Shown here one piece after another: positions 1-13,188 of a stretch of 64,000 bases of DNA. Below the pieces are notes generated by a model. It was not told where the DNA came from. It ran no database searches and saw only the letters and a list, made by a program, of their open reading frames with translations. The position numbers were made by a program, and so were the translations under genes. This stretch comes from Hoplostethus atlanticus (Eukaryota > Chordata > Actinopteri > Trachichthyiformes > Trachichthyidae). Position 1 is the first letter of the stretch, and each line of letters begins with the position of its first letter. The DNA lies in NCBI GenBank assembly GCA_034670405.1, contig JAXDDX010000060.1, positions 998,001 through 1,062,000 on the forward strand, read 5' to 3'.

Positions 1-1630
1 ACAGGAGAGTGGAGACGTAATAAATCAAAACATTTTGGATTTAAGGGAGCAGGTGAGGATTACAACCGGGGCTATTCGGTTTGGCGCCGAGGCCTTCCGC
101 CAGTCTGCTGTTGAGGAAACGATCCTGAACGAGACACCTGTTTGTCTCGGAGGAGGCTGGATTACTCACTGACTCGATAATATGACTTAAAGTAAAGAGT
201 GCAATTGGCTGTCAGCATGCTGTCACTGACTGACATCGCAGACGACTCAAGGGAGGAGGAGGGAACGAGGAGCTTCCTGGTCTGAGAGGACAGCTTGCGG
301 GAACAAAGAGTCTTGCACTTTATATGTCTTGGGGAAAAAAAACAGTGGCAGGCATGATAGTGAGGTTTGGTAAACAAAGAGAGAAAAAAATACACAAATT
401 TGTAGCGTTCCCGTCGGCTGTGTCTGATGGATGTCAGTTTTAAACAGTTGTACTATTGTGGTGGATGTTCTGAATACATATTTCTGTATTGCTGCAATGT
501 GTCCTATATGTCCTGATACACTCAATAGGTGGAGCCAGGGTGTTGCGTTCCAGTCTCACTATTCATGTATGCTTGTATATCCAACAAAACTAAAAGTAAA
601 CTAAAGTTCTACCCAGTTCAACACCCAGCACCTCAGAGTGCGTGTCTTGCTGGATCACATTAGGTTTGGCTCGGAGGGCATCCTTCCACTAGACTGATGC
701 AGTGTGTAAAACTCTGCTTCCTGTGCGGTGCTGAAGGCCTTTGGCTCCCATCCACCCAGATCCCACTCTAGCCCCCTGGACCAAGCTGCCTTTTACATAT
801 ATTTAGCCTCAAATCATCCAAAGCCCCAGTGAGCCGCTGCTCTGTATTTCAAAGACGGCTTCATAATCTCACGCGGGGGAAAGGGAGCGTAGCCGACGGC
901 GACAGTGGAGCCACTGGACTAGCATGATTTCTGAGTCAGCGTCAACTACACCAGAAACGAAGTGCATGAGGAGCGATCTTCCCCGTTGTGAATTAATGAC
1001 GACCAATTTGGGAACGCCGAAAGATGATGACCATGCTTACATTATGCAAATACTACCCATAATGCACAGCACCGAATAGCACAACCTGCATTCAACCCAA
1101 GCTGCTGCAAAGATAGCAAGACAGCCCATGCTCATAACGTCACGTAGCGGCTTGAAGAATCTGCCTGCCGCCGTGGATTTCCCGGGGCAGGAGAACCTCA
1201 ACAGCTATTGATTAAATAAATTAATAAGAGAGTAATGACGATGTGAAGTGAGAGGTGTGAGATCAGGCCCCGGCTGGGTGAAGTGAATGTGGCACTATGA
1301 GGCCGGTCTGGCGGTCCGGTAGCCCTCTGCAAGAGTGACAGAGAGGAACAATGAGACAAGCAGCACACTAACTCACCCAGGGAACAGAGTACAGAGGGTC
1401 AGGGGTCAGGGGTGGGGTCACATGACTCCCAGTTTCAGCATCCGTAAAGATGGGGTTGGACGCGATCGTGCGCCGGAGAGAATGTGAGTGAGTCTTATTT
1501 TATGGCAATGAGTGGCCACGGTTAGTCAGCCGCCCGGTCAGACGGGACCCAGAAAAGAAACGCCAGGGACAGGAGAGTCAAGGAGAGGTCAACAAACCCA
1601 TCAGTGGCTGGCAAAGGCAGATATTTCAGA

Positions 1631-1800
1631 CCAGCAGCCTAGAGGTTTGGAAAAGGGGGCTTGCAGTCTGAAGGTCGCAGGTTTGAATCCCAGACTGAAC
1701 GGACAAATCTTGAAGTGAATGAGAAATGCAATCTCACTCCAGAGCTGCTGTCGAGTCGCTCCGTGAGTAAAGCTGTCACTATACTCGCTGCGGAAACAAA
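1631..1800 (+). mobile_element. tRNA-derived SINE (head and part of body)
   Basis: A tRNA-like head with A-box-like CAGCCTAGAGGTTTGG near 1632-1650 and B-box GGTTTGAATCC at 1680-1690, embedded in GAAGGTCGCAGG, typical of fish tRNA-derived SINEs. The tRNA fold is degenerate, so this is not a functional tRNA. The 3' limit is uncertain. Confidence 0.5.
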
Positions 1801-2530
1801 ATTACAGTATAAACAAAAGGACACATTTGCAGAGAAAACAAGGCACCACATTGGCTTTGGAAAGTGCAGTGTGCACATGGCTGGCTGGCCAAACTGGAGG
1901 AAGTCTTCACACAGCGGTCCCCGATGCACGATCGTCTCCAACGGGTCTAGAATATCACATGGTAGGTTGTGCTACGTTGTGAGGAAAGCGTCTCTATTTC
2001 CTTTTCTGGTTGATTGCCACTGTTTCTGTCATCTTCACCTGTAATCGACCCCTCTGGTGTGAAGGATCAGTAATATACACACATGTCTATATGCCTTTAA
2101 CCCCCATTTGCTCTAGTGGCGCTCAGTGGCCAGCAGCAGAAGATGGCTGCTCTCAGATGTGAACGTATGTCCCTTTAATGCCTGCTTCATGCGTTCTGTG
2201 TGGTGAGATGCGTGCAAGCTCCATATGAACCACGTCCACGTACTTTGGCATCCACGCTCGTCACACTTCTCAGGATCACCGCACATCTGAAAACTCCAGT
2301 AATTTAGTGGTGTTGTAGGAAAATTCAAGCTCTCCACATCCCCGAGGAAAAAAACAAAAAAACAACCCCGCCTCCGCTGGAATCAGGAAGTGGTTCCAGT
2401 TCTTTTTCAACTGGCCAATCCCGGACAGAGACGTGTTTACGTGTGGCGGCGGCGTCTGCGTTGTTTCACATTTCAGGTGGTGTGTGACCTTGCGCCCGAC
2501 TCCCCAAATGCGACCGACGTACCCGGTCCG

Positions 2531-2590
2531 CAATTATGTCATTTTGGCGGCAATTATGTCATTTTGACCGCAATTATGTCATTTTGACCG
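2531..2590 (+). repeat. Three tandem copies of a 20-bp unit
   Basis: The unit CAATTATGTCATTTTGACCG occurs at 2531-2550 (with GGCGG at its end), 2551-2570 and 2571-2590. Copies 2 and 3 are identical. Confidence 0.9.
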
Positions 2591-4421
2591 CGTGTACTCC
2601 GTCATGTCCATTTTCCGCGTGAAGCGTGAACCGGCTATTAGTGTGAAGCAGGGGAAAAAGAGCACGTGTACTCAGTCAACTTTCCCTGGATAAATAAAGC
2701 TTAAAAACAATGGAGGGAGTCAGCAGCCCCTCTCGTCTTGCACTCTCATCACATTCACAAGAGGTCTTATTTTGGTTTGAGTGTCTCTATTGATGCTGAT
2801 CACATCATACTGCCCCGTGGTCCAACAAGCGCCAACTCAGGGGAAAAACACAGCACCAATACAGGCAGAACAGTAATGTCTAGTCACTGAACATCAGACT
2901 CTAAACAGAGAGTTCACCGCTAGCCTGCCGGGAGGCGAGGGAAGCAGCGGGATGAGTACGAGACAGGAAGAGAGGGGTAGAAGATAGACGAGGGAAACGG
3001 AAGAGACAGAGGAAAACAAAAAGGAAGTAAAGATAAAACAAGAGAGAGGAGAAAGTGAGGTCCTCGTTGCAGGAGTGACAAAAGTGAGAGACAGGGACAG
3101 AGAGTGAGAGAGAGAGAGGGGTGAGGAGATGGATAGCAGAAACGCCACCAGCTGGTTTGGGCAGTGAACCTGTCACTCTGCTCTCCTGTCCTCGACCAGC
3201 TGGCTTCCACATCTGGCCATCTCCTCCTCCTCCTCTGCCTCTTTCACCCTCTCTCTGTTATATAACGGCAGTAGAGCATTGCTTTTTTTAAATTATTGGA
3301 AGTGTAACACAGCAAGCAATAAACAGTGAACACTTCTTTTCTACTCCTCATCGGGGTGGGCTGCAGAGCCACCAAATGCATTTAGCTTAATTGTGCGCGG
3401 CACATAAGTGCACTTTAGTGTCTTCTGGTTCTACATGAGAATTATTGGGATTATTACCGTGTTGTCAGGACGGGTGAGGATAATGAGGCTAAAATATTTA
3501 TGAAACACTTTATGTAGTTTTAAAGGAAATGCGAACAAATATGCTCTCCCCCCATATTCCCCATAGCTGCGGCTAGCCACGACAGCTTTGCCTCTCATCT
3601 TCAAAATATTTATTATGCCAAATGTGTCTAGGAGGAGCTTAGAGATATTGTTGGTCACATGAATTGCCAGCTGTCTCGTGGACCTGGATCAGTGAAGAGT
3701 AGACTTAGCACGCCCTTCCCTTTCTTGACGTCCCATTGATATGAGAGGAGCTGCCCCGCCCGCCTGCCAAAAGGACTCCGGGGGGATCACACAACAACAA
3801 CAACAAACAACAAACAAATGCGTTATGAAATATGCAGCGGTGAAAAACATTTAGCTCCAATCACAATTAATATATACTGTCAGCAGGAGCACAGAGGGAG
3901 CGAGGGGAGGAATGAGTAAAAGAGAAAAACACGTTTGACTGTTTTCTCTGTGTACTTCTATTTCTATGATTCCAGATAGTCAGTGTGTGTGGAGAGAAAT
4001 GAAGCGCTGGTCAATCTGGACATCTACAAGCTTGTGAAATGAGATGAAATCGCATCATACTGCATCATACTAATAATGTGATAGCACCCCCATGGCCTGT
4101 GATTAAATCATCACAACATTTAACCAAAAATCCTTCTTTCCTCTGTAATTACTGCAGTTGACAAGACAAACCTAAATGAGCTTCATGAATGTGTGTGTGC
4201 GAGAGACGGTCCTCAGAGAGCTGTGCAGGTCACTCCCATCACCAGGCCCCAGCAGCCCCGGCATCTGTTCTCTGATAACAAGAGGCCTACAGGGACAGAC
4301 AACACACATCCACACGGTGTAGCCATCACCACCCAGGCACCTCCATGCATGAGCTGTCCTCACTAGCACACCCGCGCATGTGTTAATGTGTGTGTGAACC
4401 TAGGCTGGCGCCAGGGGCTCA

Positions 4422-4470
4422 GTGTGTCTGTGTGTGTGTGTAGCACACACACACACACACACACACACAC
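4422..4470. repeat. Abutting (TG)n and (CA)n, potential hairpin
   Basis: TG run at 4422-4441, then AG, then CA run 4444-4470. The halves are inverse complements. Confidence 0.85.
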
Positions 4471-4926
4471 TGAACTCACCACAATGCATAAAAAAAACCA
4501 CACTTCCCTACTTCCCTAAATAACACATTCATCATTTTTGATTTATATCCTTGCTTCACTGCTTATTGTCTCGATGCTAGAATGGGTTTTGCCATGTAAA
4601 CTGATTTCCTCTGACCGGTGTTACACTGTTTTCTGCTGCGGCATCGCTGCTAGTCAGGCCCTGTTAGCCCGCTGCCTAACATTGTCTGGTTTTTTTTTCC
4701 CCCAGTCTCTCTTTTCTGGTCATATGAAATCACGTATTATGTAACAGGGGTGTTAGATAAGAGTGTCTGATGGCTATCACAACCCATCTTCATTCGTCAG
4801 GAGGACGTCTTGCGAAGCGAACGGCTGAGAAAAAGCAGAACAAATGGTTATTTGGCTAAATATGATTTAAATTATGGCTGCAAACAACTTTTGTGCAGCA
4901 AAAATAATCTGATTTAAACTGTATTT

Positions 4927-4927
<1 letters not shown>

Positions 4928-4966
<39 letters not shown>
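4928..4966 (+). repeat. (CT)n microsatellite
   Basis: CT dinucleotides with one G interruption. Confidence 0.95.
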
Positions 4967-4969
<3 letters not shown>

Positions 4970-7482
4970 AGTATAGTGACAGAGGAATTCAATCTTTTTA
5001 TCCTGTCACCAGGTTGAATGGTCAATTAAATTTCCCCCCGTTCAGCTGCCAATGCTCCAAAAAACCAATAGCACACACTCCCTCTTATTTGACATGATTT
5101 CATTCTTGTGATGGATTGAGAAGAGCATCATGGGACTCGAGATAAAGTGGAAACAAAAAAAATGGGGAATTTGGAGAAATCACTTGTCACACATGTTGGT
5201 GTGCGTCCCAGCTTTCTGTCAAGTACTCGATTGCAGCAATTAACACCAGTTCAGCAGAAATCCCCCTATTCTCTCCCCACATCAGTCACATGATAGCTTA
5301 CACTGCCTAGCTTAGAGCACGCACGTCTTACCAATGACTTCATCACATGGTCAAACTATATTATTTCCCATTTCCCAGATTTAAGAGTGGGTGGGAGGAG
5401 GAGTACATCTGATGCCTGGTGCAGTGTTTCTGGTGTTTAATACTGTAAGTCCTAAAGATGCTGTGAAGCAGAGGGCGGCTGTCAAATCCATCTCTGCGTT
5501 TCATATTTAGAGGAGAAAAAAAAAGTTGGCAAGAAGTTAGGTTTTTAGTCATGGCTTAATTGAACGAGCTTTTCTAGCAGGGGGATAAAGCCAATGAATG
5601 TCAAATCAAACACTTTCACAAAACCACATGAGAGACATAAAGCTAAATGGAGGGTGAAACTAGGGAACTCTCGGTGTGGGCAGAATGAATCAAGTCAATA
5701 TGAGTTCTGCTTGAAGTCCTGTGAGCCGTACAGTTGGGGGCGCTGTTTCTTTGCCGGCAGCTTTTGACCTCTCAGAGTAGGCTCACCTTGATTGACGTCA
5801 ACGTTTAGCTTGTTTCTGCTTTTTCTCCCACATATATCACATAAGGATGCTAATGCTGAAATACAGGCACATTTTTTACACGGGCTTCTCAAGGTCAGGC
5901 GCTTATTAAAAAGTAACAGGGATTGCCAGTACCTTTTGGAGACCAAGGAAAGCAGAAGATGAGCAACCGCAAGGTAAATAGAGGATGTAGAAGTTGTGGT
6001 AAAAGAGAGGGGGGGAAATGGCAAAGTCAGAGCAATAATTGAAAACAAAATGACAGGAGGAACAGTTTTGTCAGCTATTAGTTTGTCTTCTCTCTTCTAT
6101 TACATTGACAGAGCAGACATTGCAACCAGGGGATTATAATTCAGTGCACAGGGGTCACAGTGATCTTAATGGCTGCAGAGCAAGGCGGGGATGTTCTCTG
6201 TATCTGGCAATCATTAAGTTGACTCAGGCAGACAGAGACCCTACTGAGCACATGACAATTATCGCACAATGTCGGCCCTATTCTGCTCACAAATGAGGTA
6301 CATTCAAAATTGACCCAATTATTTTTTTGTTAACCTGCCCAGACGGCTGCCAAGCTGCAGGTCATCCCACCATCTGACATAATGTCTCTTATCTGCAGTC
6401 TTTTAAGGACAAAAGCACCCGGTGGCCTCTCTCCTGCCTCGGTGTTGATCTGCAGCGTCGCGACAACATCCAGTTCTTATCATCAGTAATAAGCGCCCTC
6501 GCTCTCTACGCTCCCTCTCCATTCGCTCGATCCCTCAGATGCGTTTTAGCTGATTCCCATGTGTAATGCGGAGGAAAACCAATGGGATTAGCTTGGCGTT
6601 AAGCCCTTGTTGCGGCTGAGAGAAACATAGATCAGACCTCACTGTCAACAAATGGTTAATCAAAACCCAGAGCGTGAATGTAGGTCAGCGATTCTGTACC
6701 ATCCATCCATTAGTAGTAGTAGTATCAATGAAAAGTCTCCTTGACTCACTAGTTGTACACTCTTCATCACCACTGTGATTCACTATCCAAGGCCTTAAGC
6801 AGCGCAGCTCATCAACAACCGACTCCCGGCATCCATTTTGAAAACCTAAACCACACACCAGCTACCGAGTCTGAGGAGAAAGTGGAACAGTTTGCCATTG
6901 CAAATAAATGGAGTCTAGATTATCGGTGAGCAAACACTGACAGAGGGGATTTCCTGAATTAGCAGGTTTATTATGAGACCGACGCTGAAAAGGGGGGTTT
7001 CTTCCTTTCACGGCCACTGGGACCTCTAGGGAACACATTGTTGGGTTCTGCCTGACTCATCTTTTTCTACTGTTTGAAACAGCCCTTTGTCAAACAAGGT
7101 GCTCATTGAGTCATTCTGTATCATCCATCCATTCAGCAGCATATACTAACTATACCGTAATATAACAGAGTCTTGAAAAAGATTTTGTTGGTATCCCAAA
7201 TTGAAAGGAAAACAATTTCTTCAACTACATTTGCAGTTCAGTTTTGGCAAAAATAGGGAAATACTGTCATTTAGAAAACTTTCAGTACTTTGTCTCACCT
7301 GAATGCAAGGAGAAAGAAGAGTGGGGTCCATAACAACCAGACGGGTGGTTACAACAAAACAAACTATTTTTTTTTTCAGATGAGCAACCAACCAAACTGT
7401 TGAAGTACACCTTCACGAAATACAGGTTGATACACGCACCAATGTATCACACCTCCAGCACCTAACCCCACCCACGCACACA

Positions 7483-7483
<1 letters not shown>

Positions 7484-7515
<32 letters not shown>
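7484..7515 (+). repeat. (CA)n microsatellite
   Basis: Sixteen uninterrupted CA units. Confidence 0.95.
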
Positions 7516-7518
<3 letters not shown>

Positions 7519-10500
7519 TGAACCCTGAACCCTACAATGCCATTGACACAGTTAACTCAGCCAAACCGCCGACCAACAACTGGCCACAATGCACGCTAAA
7601 AAAAAAACCCATCTGGATTACACAAAGACAAAGTTTGAACATACTCTGTCTCCTCCTTCCCCTCTTTCATTTCTCGTCTGGGTCTGTCTGCCTCTCCCTC
7701 TCTGTCCTGAGAGAGAGAAAGAAGGCTATACATCAGTGAGATTTAGTGCTGCCTCATCCTGCTCAGCACTCAGTATCACATGGTGTAGTTCAGCTCTCTT
7801 TACGAGCCGGAGCCTTGGCTGAAACACAAGGGGTAATGTGTGTGCTGCTGCAGGAACCATGAACCCCCCCTCCACCCTACACATCTTATAAACTCTTATT
7901 TTATAACACAATTCTCTGGCTGAGAAAGAGATATTCAAACCAAGAATGTTGTATTAAAAATGTATGTGCTGAAGCCATCTTTGAGAGAAAAAGTCTTTTT
8001 TTTTGAGAAAGATACAAGTTTGAAAATGGATCACACATCTAGGTGTAACTTAATAGTGCACTCACATGTTGCAGAGATCACTGGATCACTGTGAAAACTC
8101 TTCAAGGGATTCCTCTTAAAGCGGTCTTATGAAAGATGAAAGTTTCCTTCGCCCCGGTCGTTCCCTGGGCTGTGTGACTGTCACACCACATACACTCACA
8201 ATCAGTCGTCACTCTCGGTGCTGGAAAACTGGGACAGAGAAGGGCAGTTCTGAAGCACTGGAATCTGCTGCTGCAGTGAAGTGGCAGTGGAGAATAATAG
8301 CATCGAGTTCAGAGGAAAATCCAAAATGAACAGCATCCTCCTAGAATAACAGCCTCAATCAAATCTACATTTACTGAAGAGGATTTGTTGAAATGCTATT
8401 CCTATAGGTGGACATGCCATGCCATTAACTTGATTTATCAGTTTCCTTTTACAAAAGGTCAAGGGTCAGCCGAGAAGTAAACATGCTGAGTGCCCTTTCG
8501 GTCCACTGAAAAGAATAGGGACTTGACAATGTTAGTTTCAAGTTGCTGCTAGTTCCTCTTCCTGGGCAAAACAACATGACTATGCTTTGAAGGGACGCTC
8601 TTAAAAGCTCTATTTTATGCACTGATGGAGAGCTCACTCCCACACCCTGAATGTGCTTCCGCCAAGCATGACTGAAGTCCCAACATAGGAAGTGACCTTA
8701 GGAAAAAAGGATATTTCAGTTTTATTTATACCGTAGGGAAGCAGAGATGGAGACACAAGAACCATGGGAAAGAAAGCTGTGGTGGGATTCAGTCCTAGAC
8801 CAGGGGGACGTACCCAGCCGACTCTCTCTGGACACATTTGTTTTATTTTTTTTTATTCATTTCTCTTTTCATCGTTATCTTGATTTATCCGGGGACATTT
8901 ATCAGCACGGTGTCAGCCAAAGGCCAATAAGTCCTGCTCTCTGCTAACCCCGGGGACTTCAAGAGCTTGAAACATAATCATGCTCTGCGACTTCACTCGT
9001 TCCGCCTTCACACGCCTGCACCGTATGCATGCATGCGTGCGCCTCGGCAAAGTGAAAACAGTCAGCGGTTAACAGTCACCGTTGCAACGAGAACGAAACA
9101 AGGAAGGTGAAATTTGAGTCTCTGAGAAAAGCGACAATGCGAGGAAGGAAATCTTGTTTCCAGGCGGAATGGCAACTTTCTATTCTGGTTTAGACCGAGG
9201 GACGGAAATACACGACGAAAACAACAGCGCATGGGAAGTAATGTTCTAGGCATTTCAGTAATGTGGAGCTTAGAGAATGATTGTCTTTACTAGATGTCAC
9301 TGATTGTAATCTATGTTTACACAGTAGAAGCACACTTTGTGTTGGTTACAATGCGTTCACCCCTGACCGACACCATCCCATACGTTGCAGAGTGTATGAA
9401 GTAGCTTCCCCATGACTTAGCATGATCACACTGGAAGTCCATGTGTGGTGCAGTCGCTGGACACCCTGGAGCCCATTGCACTCAACACTGTGGTGTTCCT
9501 GGTGTAATGGTTGAGTAGCCTGTTTGGCCTCAGACTCAATCCTGGTAGAAACTGTCCTCCAATCTACATGCTACATGGACACATAAATAATAATGACTTC
9601 CTCAAACAGATATCCTTCTCACAAATTATCACAGATCGGTACCGCCAGCAACATAAAATACTAATGTAATATTAATGAAAGATATTAATGAAAAATCCAG
9701 TCCCCCGAAACAACGTGTTGACTTGAAAGACATAAACACACAGTGGGAGATTCAATTTGCCTCGTCTGAACTGCAAAGATAAAAGTTGAATATGTAGCAC
9801 TGTTGTGCATACAGCAGTGTGTGTGTGTGTGTGTGTGTGTCTACTCATCACACACAGAGCACAACACTGATGTAAATGGAGTCTGCCTGAAGGGCAAAAG
9901 GGGTGTAAAAAGGGAGGTGGAAGCCATATTGATTTCTCTGTCAACTCTATCAGAGGAAACCCTGAGGGAGACTTTGCATCCACTTAAAACCATGAGTTGA
10001 GTGAATTAACCACATTCATCCCTCAGGCCAGAACACCCACCTCATACATTAAGTTGGGAGAAACAAATCTAGCAGTTACATGTCTGGTTTGGAGGAATTA
10101 CAAGCTACACTTATTAGCTTAGTGTTATTAGCTTATTAGACTGCAGTGTGTAGTCAAGTCAGGCTAACAAGGGCACAGACAGTGGGGTCGTACGTCTGAG
10201 GGGAAAATACATGATGGTCGTTCTGACTTTGACGGGTGAAAAACTAAAAGTGATTATGTCTTTTGTCTTATCCTGAATCTGTGAAGAAAGCCAATCCCCT
10301 CTGCTGTTCATCTAAACACTAGTAGGGGACACATTGCCCCAAGCTACACCCTGAAACAGTAACACACACACTCGACCCAGCAGGGTGATATTCCCACCCA
10401 CATGGGCAGTGGCGTAGCCAACGCTCTTTCTTCTTGCTCAGTGGCCTGATTATTGCTCCGTTTTGGTGGGATGACTCACATCCACTCGTTTCTGAACACA

Positions 10501-13050
10501 GACCTCTGAAATCCGCTCACCTTCTCTCTCTCTCTGCTTTTAATAACTCGTATGACTTCTCCGCTGCCAGCAGGCGCTACTTTACAGCACCGAGGTGAGA
10601 CATCTCCCACAGCCGAGAAAACACACGGGCACTGTCACCGCTGCTACGGCGGTCCTACGGACTCAGAAAATATTATTAAAATGTCTGAGCATATGACTGG
10701 AGGAAATACTCCTGTTGGCCCTGATCTCCCTTTTGTTATTTGCAAAGTGTGCAGCCTTTTTTTTTCTCCCAGGCGTTATTAGGCTATAGTCCGTTAGCCT
10801 AGCGAGCTAAGAGGCAGGGAAGGATTTGACATACCATTTTGCCCAATCATATTCAATCCTGTTAGAGCAGCGTGACTTAACGGCAAGTAAATCATGTGAA
10901 TTCATACAGTGGCAGTGGGTGTCCACTCCACCCAGATTGGGTAGTGGCACAGAGGGGTGAACCGGCCTGTGATTGCTCAATTCAAAAAGGGGGAGTCGGG
11001 GGGTTTTGCTTAAAATCAACCTCCTCCTTACGGGCTCAGAGTTGTCAGCTACATCAAAGTAGGAGAGTCTGGATGAGGCCAGGGTAACCGTCTGTACCTC
11101 GCTCTCCCAAATTCCCCATTTGGCAGATCGTTAAAAGTAAAAATACTTTCGAGACATTGCACAGTCAATGGAGCGGCGTGTCTGACTCAGCTCGCCAATT
11201 CTGAAGCAGATATATACGTTTAAAAAAAAGAAATGGATTGTGAAGGCTGTGAACGACATGTTCTTTAGTGAGAGCGTTTTGTACTTCACTTTGCAGTCTG
11301 GCTGAAAGTTGTCAGAGAAAAAAAGAAAAATCCCAGAGAAACAAGAGGGGGGCTTAAAGAGTCATGAGAGGCTGTAATTAATGTAATCCCTGCTCTTGGC
11401 TTCAGTGTCAAAGAAACGGGTGATCACATTCCCATATCGACCTCAAACTCATCCCCATAGCACTGAGCTCGTTTTGCAACTTTTCTTTTTTTTTTTAAAC
11501 AGGAAGTGAGACGGCATCTGGTTAAAAAGAAATAACAGAGAGCAACATATGTGTGATCTGCTCCCAACAGCTTCTCTACAATGCATCCCGGAGCAGCCAG
11601 ATGCCTCGTATTGCCACCTATTCAGCCTGAAGTCATGTGGTAGGAAGTCTGCCACTGATACCAACCACTTCACACACCATTGACAGTGAGCATTCAGCAT
11701 GTCAGCAACACTGACAACACTGCGCTTTGAGCGAGTAGGGGCACGGTGATCCATACATACGCTGTTAACAAAAACACGAGCGCAAACCTCATTTGATTTC
11801 TAGCGTCAGGCAAACTGGCGTTCACGCGCAAAGCACGTAGGGACTGAGGCGCCACATGCGAGTGCGAGTGTGTTATGGATCCTGATAATAATCTCTGATG
11901 CTTGACAGGAAGCAGAAGTGAGTGTGCTCATATTCATGTGGTGACAAATCTTGAAATACCAGACAAGAAACAACAAATCACAAGTGCTTGTACGAATGCC
12001 TGGGTGAGTAAGGCGACTGCAGACAGGATTACGCTCGTCTTGACTCACCCTCTCAATCACCAATAGCTAGAGTTTATCCATCGCTCTGCGCCGTGACTTT
12101 ACCTCAAAACCACCATGGCAACAAACCCCCCTGCATGACGGGGGCGTGGGATCAAAGGGCCCACCTGGCCAGACGAGAACCGAGATACTTTCAAGTAGGG
12201 TCTAGACAGAAACGGAGATAAGAGTCTCGCAGGTTTGGAGATAGCAGAGGGTTGATAGAGCGCGAGAGAGAGAGAGAGAGAGAGAGAGGTTAAGTTGTTA
12301 TCAGTCAAAGTCTTTCCAGAGCCTTGACCCTGCCAGATGTTGTCTTCGTTTGTTTTGCCCAGTCGGTTCTGCTACAGTCGCCTGCTGCACGCCGACGCTG
12401 GTGTTTACAGCCAGCCAGGAAATGTCACAGAGATTTTGCGATTTTTTTTTGGAGGAAACTACCACTTTAAGACCCAAATAATGACCTTTGGGCGGGCAGT
12501 GTCAGCTCTGAAGCCTTCACACAGTGGAAATGTCACCTGTCACACACACTTATTGTCTCGCCAGCGCTGCGTGCATCGGCTCGGTCCGACCGTCTGCGCC
12601 TGTAACCGGCATCGGCTTGGGAGACGGGAGACCACATCAACCAGCTCTGTTTGTACACAAGGCTTAAGTGGATAGGAAACATGATGAGCTGCCCATTAGC
12701 CCAAAGTGACATGGTATTTTAATGGTATTGACCTATTTAAAACCCACTGAAATACTCAACCTGTCCGTGATTGCATTTGCCCGGCTCCGTGCAGCACAAC
12801 CAGCAGCACTGCCTCGCACTCAAGGTAGGCAACATGTAAAAAAGCACAATTAAACTGTTATAAATATGAAAGGGCTTGTGGAATCGGCGTGGCGTGTAGC
12901 TAGTTTCAATAGGAAGAACAGTGAATGATGAGGAGGAACAACAAAGGTGCTGAGAATAGCTCAACCAACGGAGTATCTGAGCTCTGCCTTTTGTGTGGGG
13001 AACTTCTAAGCTACTGCCCTCAGCAGGAAACGTACAGAGAATTCTCATCA

Positions 13051-13053
<3 letters not shown>

Positions 13054-13094
<41 letters not shown>

Positions 13095-13151
13095 TGAATG
13101 CAAGACATAGTAATGCAGACACAAAACACACAGATCATATATTCTGTTTGA

Positions 13152-13186
<35 letters not shown>
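13054..13186. repeat. (CA)n and (GT)n inverted pair
   Basis: CA run at 13054-13092 and GT run at 13155-13186, separated by 62 bp of unique sequence. Confidence 0.95.

Positions 13187-13188
<2 letters not shown>

Noticed and set aside
1631-1700. A tRNA gene
   Set aside because: The B box is present but the cloverleaf arms do not pair and the sequence continues into a SINE-like body.
2894-3212. Three overlapping Ser/Leu-rich minus-strand frames
   Set aside because: Produced by an imperfect purine-rich tract; no splice sites or family match.
9498-9535. tRNA-like GGTGTAATGGTTGAGTAGC as another SINE head
   Set aside because: Only an A-box-like string; no B box at the expected spacing.
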